Source: Mucilaginibacter ginsenosidivorans
Lineage (GTDB): Bacteria > Bacteroidota > Bacteroidia > Sphingobacteriales > Sphingobacteriaceae
Length of the DNA: 64,000 bases
NCBI RefSeq assembly: GCF_007971025.1
Contig: NZ_CP042436.1
Span: forward strand, 2,790,001 to 2,854,000
Direction of reading: 5' to 3'
A program made the position numbers and the translations under genes. Shown piece by piece: positions 25,675-35,910 of this stretch; position 1 is the first letter of the stretch, and every line of letters starts with the position of its first letter. The notes below the pieces were generated by a model. That model had not been told where the DNA came from. It saw nothing but the letters and a program-made list of their open reading frames with translations, and ran no database searches.

Positions 25675-26397
25675 TTACCTCAAAACGGCCACATAGCCGG
25701 CTAATTCTTGCGCGCCGGGCTGCGTGTCGATAACGTAATAATAAGTCCCTACCGGTACAAGCGAGCCTTTATAGGTGCCATCCCATGCTATCGCATACCC
25801 CCTCGACTGGAAGACCAGGCTGCCATTGCGCGAGTACACGGACACCAGGCATTGCGGGTAGGCAGACAAACTTTCGATGTTCCACACATCGTTAACACCA
25901 TCACCGTTCGGGGTGAACACGTTTGGTATCTGGACAGAAAGAGGAGATAGTTTAACCGTTAATGTACCCGGCAAAAAGGTGACGGTGTAATTAGCCGCTT
26001 CGGCGCCGCCCACAACAATGGGGTATAGCCCAACTGCCGAATTTGCTGTTGCCGTAGTACTTATTGTTAACGGTTTGGTGAAAACAGCCGGTCCCTCGTT
26101 ATTTACAAAACCGTAGTAAGTAACCGTTAACACCGGGTTTGGCTGCCCCTGGTATTTTTCCTGGTCGTTAGCAGCTATCACAAGCGATGCGGGGTTAACC
26201 GTACTATTGGGTATAGCAATGTTAGCGTCAGGCACGCCGGCACTGGTCATCAAGAAATTCCCCGAATAATCGCCCACGGGGGTGGTCGCGGCCAGGCGGA
26301 CGTAGATGACGGTATTTGATACATTCCCCGAACCTCCGATGGTAATGGTACTGCTGAAATTGATATCATTGACGCTTACCTCGAATCCTGCCGGGGG
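25675..26397 (-). CDS. Frameshifted C-terminal part of a T9SS cargo protein (MBG and type B sorting domain)
   Basis: This frame continues the gene at 26376-29828 after a one-base shift. It has no good start of its own (a GTG at 26277 is the first candidate), but it is open back to the G6/C6 run at 26393-26398, where adding one C would restore PPAGFEVS. It encodes the end of a beta-sandwich repeat (VYVRL-type strand), an MBG-like domain (NPASLVIAANDQEKYQGQPN) and the gliding-motility-associated C-terminal sorting domain (VFTPNGDGVNDVWNI, SVYSRNGSLVFQSRGY, GTYYYVID). Without it the long part cannot be exported by T9SS. It closely matches the end of the neighbouring gene at 29959. Confidence 0.85.
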   Translation of the reverse strand, partial: PPAGFEVSVNDINFSSTITIGGSGNVSNTVIYVRLAATTPVGDYSGNFLMTSAGVPDANIAIPNSTVNPASLVIAANDQEKYQGQPNPVLTVTYYGFVNNEGPAVFTKPLTISTTATANSAVGLYPIVVGGAEAANYTVTFLPGTLTVKLSPLSVQIPNVFTPNGDGVNDVWNIESLSAYPQCLVSVYSRNGSLVFQSRGYAIAWDGTYKGSLVPVGTYYYVIDTQPGAQELAGYVAVLR

Positions 26398-29300
26398 GTG
26401 ATGGTGATAGGCGAGCTAAGATTAGTGCCCGATACAGAGAAATTGCCCGGTGAAGAAGGTGTGCCATAGGTAGTGACCAGTCCATCCAGGGTACCGGTAG
26501 CTGTAATGGCCGATGGCACAATAACGGTAACACCGCCACGTACATAGGAAATGATGTAATTGGCGGGGTTAAAGGTACCTCCGGCGGCGTTGCTGGCCGT
26601 CACTGCACCCGGGTAAAAGTTAGGCGGGTCTGTTGCTGCTGCGCCGGCGGTGTAAGTTATGGTCACACTACCGATGGTCTCATTATTTTGCAGACCGAAA
26701 GGGGAAAATGCCGTCGAGCCCGGTCCACCGGTGAGCACTGTACCAAAAGGCTTATCAACATTGTTGGCTGTAATGGTCAGTGCCGCAGGATTAACCGTAC
26801 TATTCCCTGTAGCCACATTGACGCTTGCCGCGCCGTTACCGGTTAGAACTATATTCCCCGAATAATTCCCTGCATTGGTTGTTTGGGCTAACCTTATATA
26901 AACCGTTGTTGGCGCAATAGTGCCCGCAGCCCCGACGGTAACCGTCGCGCTAAAATTTATGTTGTCCGTACTGACTTCGAATCCGGGTGGCGGAGTAACC
27001 AGGATTCCCGCCGTCATACCAACCCCCGATACATTGAAATTTGCGGAGGCTGATGGTGTACCGTAGGTTGTGGTTAGTGCATTTATAGAGCCTGTAGCTG
27101 TGATGACCGGGATAGCCGCCGGGGCAACGGTAATAGTAAAAGTAACGGGCACTCCCGGGCAAACTGTGCCCGTGGCAAGAAAGTTACCGGCTGAACTGGG
27201 GTTGCGGCCAATGTCAACGGCCGACCGGAGCGAGCCAGTAGCTGCGTTGATGATCAATAGCTGGTCGGCACCAAAGCTTACCACGTACAGGGTCGAGCCA
27301 TCGGCGCTGACAGATATACCATCCGGGGTATAATTTGCTGTGATCGTTGATACCACCGTATTTGTGGCGGTATTGATGACCGATACCGAACTCGAATTAG
27401 AATCAGAACTATAAACTTTGGTCCCGTCGGGACTTATGGCAATGCCGGTAGGATTGTTGTCAACCGGAATAGTCGCTACCACTGCATTTGTTGTAGTATT
27501 AATGACAGATATTGTGCTTGCCCCCCGGTTGGTTACATAAACAAAACGGCTATCGGGTGTAACTACCGCGTTCGAAGGCGCCGATCCAACCGGGATGGTT
27601 GCGGCAATGGCGTTGGTATTGGTGTTTATTACCGAAACCGTATTATCCCCGGCATTTACTACGTAAAGCTTGCTTCCATCAGGGCTCAACGTTATACCCT
27701 GCGGGTTCGAGCCGGTACCAATAGTTCCGTTAATTACGGTGTTGTTGGTGGCATTGATAACAGTAATACCGCTTCCGGTCAGGGTGGTAACATACACCCG
27801 CGTTCCATCAGGGCTAACGACTATCCCCTCGGGCATGGTTCCAACGGGTATAGTAGCGACGACTGTATTGCCTGCAGCGTTAATTACAGAGACATTATTT
27901 GAGCCCTGGTTGCTAACATAAACCCGGGTGCCATCGCGGCTTACCGAAACTCCCCAGGGGCTTGTACCTACCGGGATGGTTGCCACCACGGTATTATTTG
28001 CAGTATTGACGACAGATATTGTGTTGCTGCCATAGTTCGCAATATAAGCGTACCCGGCTGTGTGTGGCGTGACGGTAATGGTAGCGGTTACCGGACTTGT
28101 GCTGTTATTTACCGCGGTAAAGGCGGCGATATTACCTGTACCACTTGCGGGCAATCCAATACCCGGTGTAGTATTGGTCCAGGAATAAGCATTGCCTGTT
28201 CCAGTGAAATTTATAGCCGTTGTGTTGTTACCCGCATTTACCATTTGACTTGTTACCGGGTTAACGACGGGTATCGCATTGACGACCCCGCTCACGGCTA
28301 CGTTCTGCCCCGCCGCACCGGGCGATGACAGTGTTACATTGCCGGAAATATTTCCCGCGGGATCGGCAGCCGCTGAACGGACGTAAACGATCTTATTTGC
28401 CGAACCGGCTGACTGAGTAATAGTAACCGTTTTTGCGTAGCCGGAAGTGGCATTGAGGGATATTTCAAAGCCCGCTGGCGCTGTTGCGGTGATATTGCCG
28501 GTTAAGCTACTACCCGAAACAGTAAATTGCTGGATATTAGGACTTGCTGACGGTGAGCCAATACAGGCGGAGATAATGCCTGAAGCCGGGCCGGATGTAA
28601 TTACTGAAGTAATTGCTGTTGGGTTTACCGTGATCGTAAATGAAATAGGCGAACTTATACAATCATGACCGGCCGATATAAATCTTCCCACTGAAAACGG
28701 CGCAAATCCTACAGTAACCGGCGGTAGGAGCGAATTATTTACTGTATTGATTACAGAAATAGTTTTTCCGTTTTCATTGTTTACATATAGCCGCCCGCCA
28801 TTCGGACTTAACGAAATGCCGTTTGGATGGTCACCTACAGCTATAGTTGCGATGACAGAATTGGTTGCGGTATTTACAACGGAGACAGTATTATCTACTA
28901 TATTGCTTGTATAAACTCTGCTACCATCCGCATTGACCACAACGGCTACCGGGCTTGTACCTACCTTTATCGTGCCGGTTACCTGATTTGTTGCCGTATT
29001 GACCACAGAAACGTCGTTCGACAGAACGTTTGAAACATACAAAACCTTGCCGTCGGTGCTCAAACTTAGCCCATTGGGGCCAGTGCCTACCGGTATTGTA
29101 GCGGTTACAGTTCCACTGGCTGTATTGATAACCGACACGGTATTGTCCCCCAAGTTAGCGACATATAATTTGCCGCCATCAGGGCTTAAAGCCACGTCCC
29201 AAGGATTGGCCCCAACAACAATTGTTTTGATTACAGTATTGGTCTTAGCATCAATAACACCAATTGACTGAGCATTATAATAGGAAACGTAAACAAATTT

Positions 29301-29828
29301 TCCGTCCCGGCTTGCTGTTATGCCGCTGGGGGCGCTGCCCGGAGGCGTTGGTACAGTAGCGGTCACCTTATTGGTAATTGCATTAATAACGGAGATAGAA
29401 AATGACCCCTGGTTGGTTATATACACCCTGTTGCCGTCGGGCCCAATTGCTACGCCTATGGGCGATTGGCCGACCGGTATGGTTGCCGTAACTGTATTAG
29501 TTGCGAGGTCGATCACCGATACACTCGAAGAACTGCTATTGGCAATATAAGCGTATCCGCCTGATTGGGAGGTTGCTGTTATGGTAGCAGTAACGGGTGT
29601 TGAGCCGGTATTTACAGCCTTAAAGGAAGGGATATTGCCTGTTCCGGTTGCAGCAAGTCCTATTCCCGGGTTATTATTGGTCCATTTAATTGTGCAGCCC
29701 GCCGTGGGAAAGTTTGCCTGTGCAGTGCTTCCCCCGTTGTTAACAGTTTGATCAGTTTGCGCGCCTGCCGAAAGCCATATACAGAAAAGAAAAATTATAA
29801 CACTTATGCACTGTAAATACCGTTTCAT
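26376..29828 (-). CDS. Large YVTN beta-propeller protein, T9SS cargo (5' part of a frameshifted gene)
   Basis: A 1150-codon frame with a signal peptide (ending LSAGAQ). Two propellers of YVTN-type repeats follow (about 90-375 and 600-890), each blade of about 42 residues reading like GYAYIANYGSNTISVVNTANN followed by TVVATIPVG and VSRDGTRVYV. Between and after them are beta-sandwich modules (SGNITATAPAGFEIS, GILVTPPPGFEVS) and an MBG-like repeat. The frame ends abruptly in TPRQDSR-stop, just after a six-C run. The reading frame shifted by one base continues to a proper T9SS sorting domain, so the intact gene would be 25675-29828, about 1384 codons. The shift may be a real mutation, slipped-strand phase variation or a sequencing error. 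Confidence 0.85.
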   Translation of the reverse strand: MKRYLQCISVIIFLFCIWLSAGAQTDQTVNNGGSTAQANFPTAGCTIKWTNNNPGIGLAATGTGNIPSFKAVNTGSTPVTATITATSQSGGYAYIANSSSSSVSVIDLATNTVTATIPVGQSPIGVAIGPDGNRVYITNQGSFSISVINAITNKVTATVPTPPGSAPSGITASRDGKFVYVSYYNAQSIGVIDAKTNTVIKTIVVGANPWDVALSPDGGKLYVANLGDNTVSVINTASGTVTATIPVGTGPNGLSLSTDGKVLYVSNVLSNDVSVVNTATNQVTGTIKVGTSPVAVVVNADGSRVYTSNIVDNTVSVVNTATNSVIATIAVGDHPNGISLSPNGGRLYVNNENGKTISVINTVNNSLLPPVTVGFAPFSVGRFISAGHDCISSPISFTITVNPTAITSVITSGPASGIISACIGSPSASPNIQQFTVSGSSLTGNITATAPAGFEISLNATSGYAKTVTITQSAGSANKIVYVRSAAADPAGNISGNVTLSSPGAAGQNVAVSGVVNAIPVVNPVTSQMVNAGNNTTAINFTGTGNAYSWTNTTPGIGLPASGTGNIAAFTAVNNSTSPVTATITVTPHTAGYAYIANYGSNTISVVNTANNTVVATIPVGTSPWGVSVSRDGTRVYVSNQGSNNVSVINAAGNTVVATIPVGTMPEGIVVSPDGTRVYVTTLTGSGITVINATNNTVINGTIGTGSNPQGITLSPDGSKLYVVNAGDNTVSVINTNTNAIAATIPVGSAPSNAVVTPDSRFVYVTNRGASTISVINTTTNAVVATIPVDNNPTGIAISPDGTKVYSSDSNSSSVSVINTATNTVVSTITANYTPDGISVSADGSTLYVVSFGADQLLIINAATGSLRSAVDIGRNPSSAGNFLATGTVCPGVPVTFTITVAPAAIPVITATGSINALTTTYGTPSASANFNVSGVGMTAGILVTPPPGFEVSTDNINFSATVTVGAAGTIAPTTVYIRLAQTTNAGNYSGNIVLTGNGAASVNVATGNSTVNPAALTITANNVDKPFGTVLTGGPGSTAFSPFGLQNNETIGSVTITYTAGAAATDPPNFYPGAVTASNAAGGTFNPANYIISYVRGGVTVIVPSAITATGTLDGLVTTYGTPSSPGNFSVSGTNLSSPITITPRQDSR

Positions 29829-29958
29829 GAGTCTAGGTTATATCTGCACTATTATCTTCCCAATCGTGGTAGTCGTGATAAGTAACTATTGAAATTGACT
29901 AAGTGATAAAATTATCAATGGTGTTAAAAATAACAGATATTATTGAAAAAGCGAATAC

Positions 29959-32900
29959 CTATCTCAAAACAGCCACATATCCGGCCAGTTTCGGTGCGCC
30001 TGGTTCCGGGTCTATGACATAATAATATGTTCCGGCCGATACCAGGGTGCCTTTGTAAGTGCCATCCCAGGGAACGTGGTAGCCCCGCGACTGGAATACC
30101 AGGCTGCCGTTACGTGCGTATACTGACACCATGCATTGCGGAAACGATTCGGTAAGCTTGTCTATATGCCACAGATCGTTTACCCCATCACCATTGGGGG
30201 TAAAGGCATTTGGTACCAGGATGGAAAGTGGCGACAAATTAATCGTGAGCGTGCCCGGCAAAAAGGTAATTATGTAATTAGCGGCTACTGCGCCACCAAT
30301 TGCAATCGGATATTGCCCGACCGGTGAATCAGTGGTTGCTGCAGTACTTATGGACAACGGTGTTGTAAATACCGATTGGTCCTCGTTATACACAAAGCCG
30401 TAATAGGTAGCTGTAAGCGCCGGATTAGGATTGCCCTGGTATTTTTGCTGATCGTCCGCTGCTATCACGAGCGATGCCGGGTTGACCGTTAATATTTGTG
30501 TGACGGGGCTGGCGGCAAGATAATCGGCGTTGGCATCCTGCGACGCCGTGATAGCTGCCGTTCCTGCGCCGGTAATATGCACCATTCCATTTACGATGGT
30601 AGCGACAGCCGGGTTATCGCTTTGATAACTGATCGGAACTTCGGAGTTGGTACTTGTGGCCCCGGGATCGAAATCGGCGTCGCCATAGGTCTTGAAAGCC
30701 ACAGGAGCAAATGTGATCTCGGCCGGCAAGAGAATATTTTCGAGCACAGTGATGTTTACAATGGTCGAACTGCTGCCTCCGCCATTATAAGCTGTAACGG
30801 TATAATCTGTGCCGGGTGAAACTGCTGTGGGTGTGCCGCTTATTGTACCCGTTGGTGAATCGAAGACCAGGCCAGGAGGTAAAGGTTTGTCTATAACATA
30901 GCCCGTCAGCGTCAACTTGGTGATCACGTTACCCTGGTTGTTATTATTGGCAAGCCCTCCCCAAAATTCAGTAATATAGGCATTGCCAACAGCGTCAATT
31001 ACAATTCCGGTGGGCTGGTTGAAGTTCTTATCCGTATTGTTAGGGTTCTGCAAATCACCGGCTGCCGTTGTAACTTTGCCCTGTGGCGTTATCTTGCGTA
31101 TCAGGTCGTTACCGGTGTCGGCAATAAATAAGTTCCCTTCAGCGTCGATGGCGATGCCATAGGGATGATTAAAGCTTGCAATGGTACCGGGCCCATCCGC
31201 AAAACCCTGTGCCCCACTGCCTGCAAATATGCTTACGATACCTGAGCTTATTTTGCGGATATAGTTCTGATCGGAAACATACACATTGCCCGATGCGTCG
31301 ACGGCTATGCCCTGTGGCTGGTTAAAACTTGCCTGCAAAGCAGGACCGTTGGCGTTGCCTGCCGAGCCGTTGCCGGCAAAGGTGCTTACGATGCCAGCGG
31401 CAGAAATTAAGCGGATAAGGTTGTTTTTTTGATCGACCACGTACAGGTTGCCCAATGCGTCGATCGCTAAACCGGTTGGGTTGTTAAAACTTGCCTGCAA
31501 TGTCGGCCCGTTTGTACTGCCCGCCGAGCCGTTACCCGCGTAGGTGCTCACCAGGCCGCCGGGACTTATTTTGCGTATGCGGTTATTCAGCGCATCAGCT
31601 ACATAAACGTTCCCCGCGCCATCTACAGCCACCCCGCCCGGGCTGTCAAATAGTGCAGCTGATCCTTGTCCGTCGGCATAACCCGTTTTCCCGGCTTTCC
31701 CGGCAAAGGTACTTACAGCCGCACCGAGTGTTATTTGCCTTACCAGCGAGTTGACGGTCTCTGTCACATAAAAATTCCCCGCGGGATCTATCGCTATTGC
31801 GATGGGGTACGAGAAACTCGCAGCTTTTCCAACACCATCATTCGCCCCGGGAACACCGCTGCCGGCAAAGGTGCTAACCTGGCTGAAAACTGTATGTGGC
31901 ACAGCGCCCCCGTTATTGGCGGGACTAAGCGGCTGTATAGTTTTAGTCGTTTTGTAAACCTGGGGAGTTGCATAGGATATATACGGCGGTTGTATGGCAT
32001 TAGCATCCGCCGGATCGACGGTGATCTGTATCGTAAATGAACTGCTTCCGCTAAGGTTGTAAGCAGACACCGTATAATTGGCCGCAGGCGCGGCGGCGGC
32101 AGGTGTGCCGCTGATAACACCCGTAGTTTTATCAAAATTCAAACCAAGCGGCAATGGTTTGTCGATAGTATATCCACCGGTCACGATTTTTCGCACCTGT
32201 CCTCCATCAGCCAGGTACAAATTGCCCTGCAAGTCTATGGTTATATCTGTCGAGCCTGCGAATTTTGCAGTTGACGGGTCCCCGTTTACCGCACCCCGCA
32301 CGCCTGAGCCGGCGAAAGTGCTCACAACACCCGCGGGAGTGATCTTACGTACCACGTAGTTCCCTTTATCCACTACATAAACATTACCGATATTATCGAC
32401 AGTCAGGCCACCGAGCCCGTTAAACGTCGCATTTGAGCCTGCACCGTTGTTAAAACCAACTGTCCCGTTACCGGCCAGGGTGGTCACATCGCCTGCCGGT
32501 GTTATTTTGCGGATCATTTGATTGTTATTATCGGCAACATAGATATTCCCAACCGCATCGATCGCCAGGTAAGTTGGCCCCGAGAATCGAGCCGATGCTC
32601 CGTTGCCGTTAGCGACGCCCGGCACGCCGGCCAGTCCTGCAAAAGTACTCACTGTACCATCCGGCGCTATTTTCCGGATGACGTTATTATCGTGGTCAGC
32701 TACATAAACATTTCCTCCGGCATCAACCGCCACACCAATCGGATGAAAGAATGTTGCCGTTGCGGCACCGCCGTTTTTTGAGCCCGGCAATCCTGTACCT
32801 GCGTAAGTTGTAACCTGCCCGGCTGGGGTTATCTTTCTTATCTCGTTGTTATTAATGTCGGCAACATAAATGTTTCCCTGCAAATCCGTGGCTATCTGGC

Positions 32901-34503
32901 CGGGGGTGTTAAAAAGCGCTGCGGAGCCCAGCCCGTTTTTGTTGCCTGCTACATCTTTAGTACCGGCAATTACTGTCAGCACGCCGTCGGGGGTTACCTT
33001 CATGATGCGTTGAGACGCGTCGCTGACATACAAATTTCGCCCACCGTCCGTTCGTAACCCATAAGGAGCAGAAAACGTTCCGCTCGACCCGGTGCTTCCC
33101 GCGAAAGTACTTACTCCGTAAGCATCGGCAGGAACTGCACCGCCGGTATTATTGGGAGCGAGCGGTGGAATAGCCGCACCTGCTTTATAAACTTGCGGGG
33201 TTTGATAGGTGATAATGGGCGGCTGCAATACGGGCAACGAATTGGTAACTGCGATATTAACAGTAAATGAACTGCTGCCGCCTGCGTTGTAAGCAGTAAT
33301 GATATAATCAGTAGATGGAGATATTTGCGTCGGCGTGCCGCTGATGACACCCGTTTGCAAGTCAAATGTTAAACCCGGCGGTAGTGTTTTGTCAATTTTA
33401 TAGCCGTTCAAGGTTATTTTCCTGATTCTCCGATTTATAAAATCGCCGATATAAAAGTTGTGCGTCCCGTCAAAAGCTACTCCGAACGGGGAATTGAAGC
33501 TTGCCGCAAAAGGGGTTCCATCCTTGTACGCCGCATCGCTGTTTCCGGCAAGCGTAGAGATAGAACCGCCGGGCGTTATGCGAATTATTAAATTTTCACT
33601 GTAATCGCCGATGTAGATATTGTCCTGGTTGTCAGTTGCCAGGTCGAAAACAATGCCAAATGGCGCATCAGCAGCATGGCCCCCATTGGAACCCGCTGCA
33701 ATGGTTTTAACAACACCTGCAGGAGTAATCTTGCGGACGAACCAATTATTATCTACCAGGTAAATATTTCCGGCTTTATCTATCGTCATCGGGTTAGGGG
33801 CAAGGAACCGCGCCGACGAGCCCGAACCATCTGTTGTACCGGATATGCCGGGCTGCCCGGCGAATGTGGTGACATTACCGGTTTTGTCGATTTTCCTGAT
33901 AACACGATTATTGTGATCAGCTACGTATAAATTATCTGCATTATCAAACACTATCCCAAATGGTGCATCGAATTTGGCCGTAGCAGTTGTGCCATTTGCA
34001 AAACCCCTCGTGGTTCCTGCAAACTTGCTTACCACCCCGGCCTGGGTTATTTCCCAGATAACGCAATTATCAATATCTGATGCATAAGCATTGTTTGATG
34101 CATCGAATGCCAGCCCTTGCAGTTGACCGAAGCTGCCTGAAATTGTTGTGACCTGTCCACCTGGCGTTATTTTGCGTATCTTATCGGGGTAATCAATAAC
34201 ATAAATATTTCCGGTCCTATCTATTCTGACCACCTCGGGTCCCGAAAAGCTGGCATCGGTCCCTAAACCATCTATACTTGCACCAGTGCCGCTTCCGGCA
34301 AACGTCGTAACCTGGCTTGTAATGGTAGGTACGGCACCCCCTTTATTGGTTGGAGTTAAAGGAGTAATAGGATTGTTAGTAGTATAATTTTGTGGAGTTG
34401 GATATGAAATATCAGGTTTTTGTGCAAAAGCTGGTATGGCTCCGTTAAAAATGAGCAGCGTAACGCAAATAACGAACAATTTTAATGGGTAACGATGGGT
34501 CAT
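29959..34503 (-). CDS. Giant NHL-repeat surface protein with T9SS type B sorting domain
   Basis: A 1514-residue exported protein. After a signal peptide come three NHL beta-propellers (about 60-370, 450-790 and 880-1230), each blade like VSTFAGSGVPGANDGVGKAASF followed by IDPAGNFYVTE and N-x-IRKI. Each propeller ends with a putative Ig (He_PIG) module such as LPPGLTFDLQTGVISGTP and is preceded by an ISYPTPQVYK-type linker. An MBG-like segment (NPASLVIAADDQQKYQGN) and the gliding-motility-associated sorting domain (NAFTPNGDGVNDLWHI) close it. It should be secreted through the T9SS and kept at the cell surface or released. The last about 200 residues are nearly the same as in the YVTN gene next door, so the two share a common module. 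The ligand is unknown. Confidence 0.93.
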   Translation of the reverse strand: MTHRYPLKLFVICVTLLIFNGAIPAFAQKPDISYPTPQNYTTNNPITPLTPTNKGGAVPTITSQVTTFAGSGTGASIDGLGTDASFSGPEVVRIDRTGNIYVIDYPDKIRKITPGGQVTTISGSFGQLQGLAFDASNNAYASDIDNCVIWEITQAGVVSKFAGTTRGFANGTTATAKFDAPFGIVFDNADNLYVADHNNRVIRKIDKTGNVTTFAGQPGISGTTDGSGSSARFLAPNPMTIDKAGNIYLVDNNWFVRKITPAGVVKTIAAGSNGGHAADAPFGIVFDLATDNQDNIYIGDYSENLIIRITPGGSISTLAGNSDAAYKDGTPFAASFNSPFGVAFDGTHNFYIGDFINRRIRKITLNGYKIDKTLPPGLTFDLQTGVISGTPTQISPSTDYIITAYNAGGSSSFTVNIAVTNSLPVLQPPIITYQTPQVYKAGAAIPPLAPNNTGGAVPADAYGVSTFAGSTGSSGTFSAPYGLRTDGGRNLYVSDASQRIMKVTPDGVLTVIAGTKDVAGNKNGLGSAALFNTPGQIATDLQGNIYVADINNNEIRKITPAGQVTTYAGTGLPGSKNGGAATATFFHPIGVAVDAGGNVYVADHDNNVIRKIAPDGTVSTFAGLAGVPGVANGNGASARFSGPTYLAIDAVGNIYVADNNNQMIRKITPAGDVTTLAGNGTVGFNNGAGSNATFNGLGGLTVDNIGNVYVVDKGNYVVRKITPAGVVSTFAGSGVRGAVNGDPSTAKFAGSTDITIDLQGNLYLADGGQVRKIVTGGYTIDKPLPLGLNFDKTTGVISGTPAAAAPAANYTVSAYNLSGSSSFTIQITVDPADANAIQPPYISYATPQVYKTTKTIQPLSPANNGGAVPHTVFSQVSTFAGSGVPGANDGVGKAASFSYPIAIAIDPAGNFYVTETVNSLVRQITLGAAVSTFAGKAGKTGYADGQGSAALFDSPGGVAVDGAGNVYVADALNNRIRKISPGGLVSTYAGNGSAGSTNGPTLQASFNNPTGLAIDALGNLYVVDQKNNLIRLISAAGIVSTFAGNGSAGNANGPALQASFNQPQGIAVDASGNVYVSDQNYIRKISSGIVSIFAGSGAQGFADGPGTIASFNHPYGIAIDAEGNLFIADTGNDLIRKITPQGKVTTAAGDLQNPNNTDKNFNQPTGIVIDAVGNAYITEFWGGLANNNNQGNVITKLTLTGYVIDKPLPPGLVFDSPTGTISGTPTAVSPGTDYTVTAYNGGGSSSTIVNITVLENILLPAEITFAPVAFKTYGDADFDPGATSTNSEVPISYQSDNPAVATIVNGMVHITGAGTAAITASQDANADYLAASPVTQILTVNPASLVIAADDQQKYQGNPNPALTATYYGFVYNEDQSVFTTPLSISTAATTDSPVGQYPIAIGGAVAANYIITFLPGTLTINLSPLSILVPNAFTPNGDGVNDLWHIDKLTESFPQCMVSVYARNGSLVFQSRGYHVPWDGTYKGTLVSAGTYYYVIDPEPGAPKLAGYVAVLR

Positions 34504-34594
34504 TCAGCATAAATAAGTTTACAAACCGGCTTTTAAAGTTACGAAATTTAACGAATGCAAGTTGCTTGTAAACAACAGGTAGCGGGAAGATTTA

Positions 34595-35761
34595 TCACTG
34601 GCATTTGTTGCCCGCTATCCTGAAAAATGTGAAATGGGCGGGAATAACCGTGCTGCTGTCTTTAAATCCTTTAATAGCGAAAACCCCGATATATTTAGGC
34701 TGCATTTCAAATTCCTGGCTTACAATTTCTTTAAATGCACCGTTCTCAGTTTCACCCCCGGCATACAGGAACCGGAACTTGTTTCCCTGCTTTTCGATGC
34801 GGAGCGCCGAATTCTGCATGAATTTTAACAGCACGGGATTTGCTTTCGCACTATCAGGGAAAAATATTGGTTTGTGTGCTATTTCTTCCGGTTTCCCAAA
34901 GCCGTTGCCAAGGCAGGTGATGGCTTGTATAAGTACTTCGGCCGGCTTTTTGTAGCCCCCGAAATTGTCGTTAAAAGCGATGGATAGCCTGATGCTTTTA
35001 CCGGTAAGCGTTGTGTCTTCAAGCAACAGCAGGCCGGCTTGCTGCCATTCTTCTCTGGGCACAAAATTATTGAGGTGTACTTCGGCGGTGAAGCAATCAT
35101 AGGGTACTGGCCTTAGAAGCAAGTTCCTGATGCCTTGTTTTTTTGCTGTGCCCGGCCAGTTGTCGCCGTTTAATGTGTATAGTGATAACTGCCCGCGAAC
35201 AATCGCCCTTTTGTCCCAGTAAACGGGGTCCGGGTCTTGCAAAAACCAACCGTTTTTCGAAAGCGCGCTGGCCGATACTTTTGCAAAATTATCGGTAAAC
35301 ACATCAGCTTTTTTTAGTTTGATGCTGAGCCAAAAGATAAATGTTGTAGCAACGGCTATGATGCCCAGGCTCATGAGTAAATTGTGGCGCCATTTAGCAG
35401 GGTGCGTTATGACGACAGCTCCCCCGGCCTTTTCCCTGTATAAAAACCAATAGGGATAATGGCCTTCATCCGTTTTTCTTTTGATCTCGGTAGTGTAGGG
35501 CGCGCCCAACACGTAGCGGGCCAAAGTATCCAACGTGGCCACGGAAGGGTTTTCTTCTTTAGCGGATGCATCGCCGGCGATGAAGATGGAATAGTTTTTT
35601 ACACTCTTCCAGCCTATCGAAAGACCTGTGATATCAAGTATTTTATTGCAGAATAGCTTGCTTTCGGTTTCAGTAACAGGGCCGTCCGGCTTTTGCCCGA
35701 AGCACTTTTGCCAGGCTTCCCTGAATAATGCTGCAAAAATAAGGCTGTCCGGTTTGTTCAT
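34595..35761 (-). CDS. Single-pass membrane protein with an external lectin-like domain
   Basis: A 388-residue protein with no N-terminal signal. Residues 1-125 form a hydrophilic, probably cytoplasmic domain (MNKPDSLIFAALFREAWQKCFG, later TLARYVLGAP). A transmembrane helix follows at about 128-149 (LLMSLGIIAVATTFIFWL). The outer part (150-388) looks like a concanavalin/beta-xylosidase-C-terminal-like sandwich (GWFLQDPDPVYWDKRAIVRGQLSLY, QQAGLLLLEDT, IGVFAIKGF). The design, an inner domain of unknown fold with an outer carbohydrate-like domain, suggests a sensor that reports on an external glycan. Neither domain could be assigned firmly. It follows the NHL gene start by 91 bp on the same strand. 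Confidence 0.65.
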   Translation of the reverse strand: MNKPDSLIFAALFREAWQKCFGQKPDGPVTETESKLFCNKILDITGLSIGWKSVKNYSIFIAGDASAKEENPSVATLDTLARYVLGAPYTTEIKRKTDEGHYPYWFLYREKAGGAVVITHPAKWRHNLLMSLGIIAVATTFIFWLSIKLKKADVFTDNFAKVSASALSKNGWFLQDPDPVYWDKRAIVRGQLSLYTLNGDNWPGTAKKQGIRNLLLRPVPYDCFTAEVHLNNFVPREEWQQAGLLLLEDTTLTGKSIRLSIAFNDNFGGYKKPAEVLIQAITCLGNGFGKPEEIAHKPIFFPDSAKANPVLLKFMQNSALRIEKQGNKFRFLYAGGETENGAFKEIVSQEFEMQPKYIGVFAIKGFKDSSTVIPAHFTFFRIAGNKCQ

Positions 35762-35910
35762 AAAATGCTTATGCTCAATAAATTAAAACAGATTAACACA
35801 TTTACGCGAGATTTCCGCATCAATTACGTCCTGTAATTTTCAGCCTAAAGATATTTACAAAAAGCCGGAAGAAAGGTGAATCAATATCCGGCACAGGTAA
35901 ATTTTATAAA

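Noticed and set aside
27250..29550. Regularly spaced repeats of about 125 bp resembling a CRISPR-like or satellite array
   Set aside because: They are the codons of YVTN beta-propeller blades: the spacing is a multiple of three and the repeats are degenerate protein repeats, with no fixed repeat and spacer lengths.
31300..31560. Near-identical 100-bp direct repeats in the NHL gene
   Set aside because: These encode adjacent NHL blades inside an intact frame and need no separate element.
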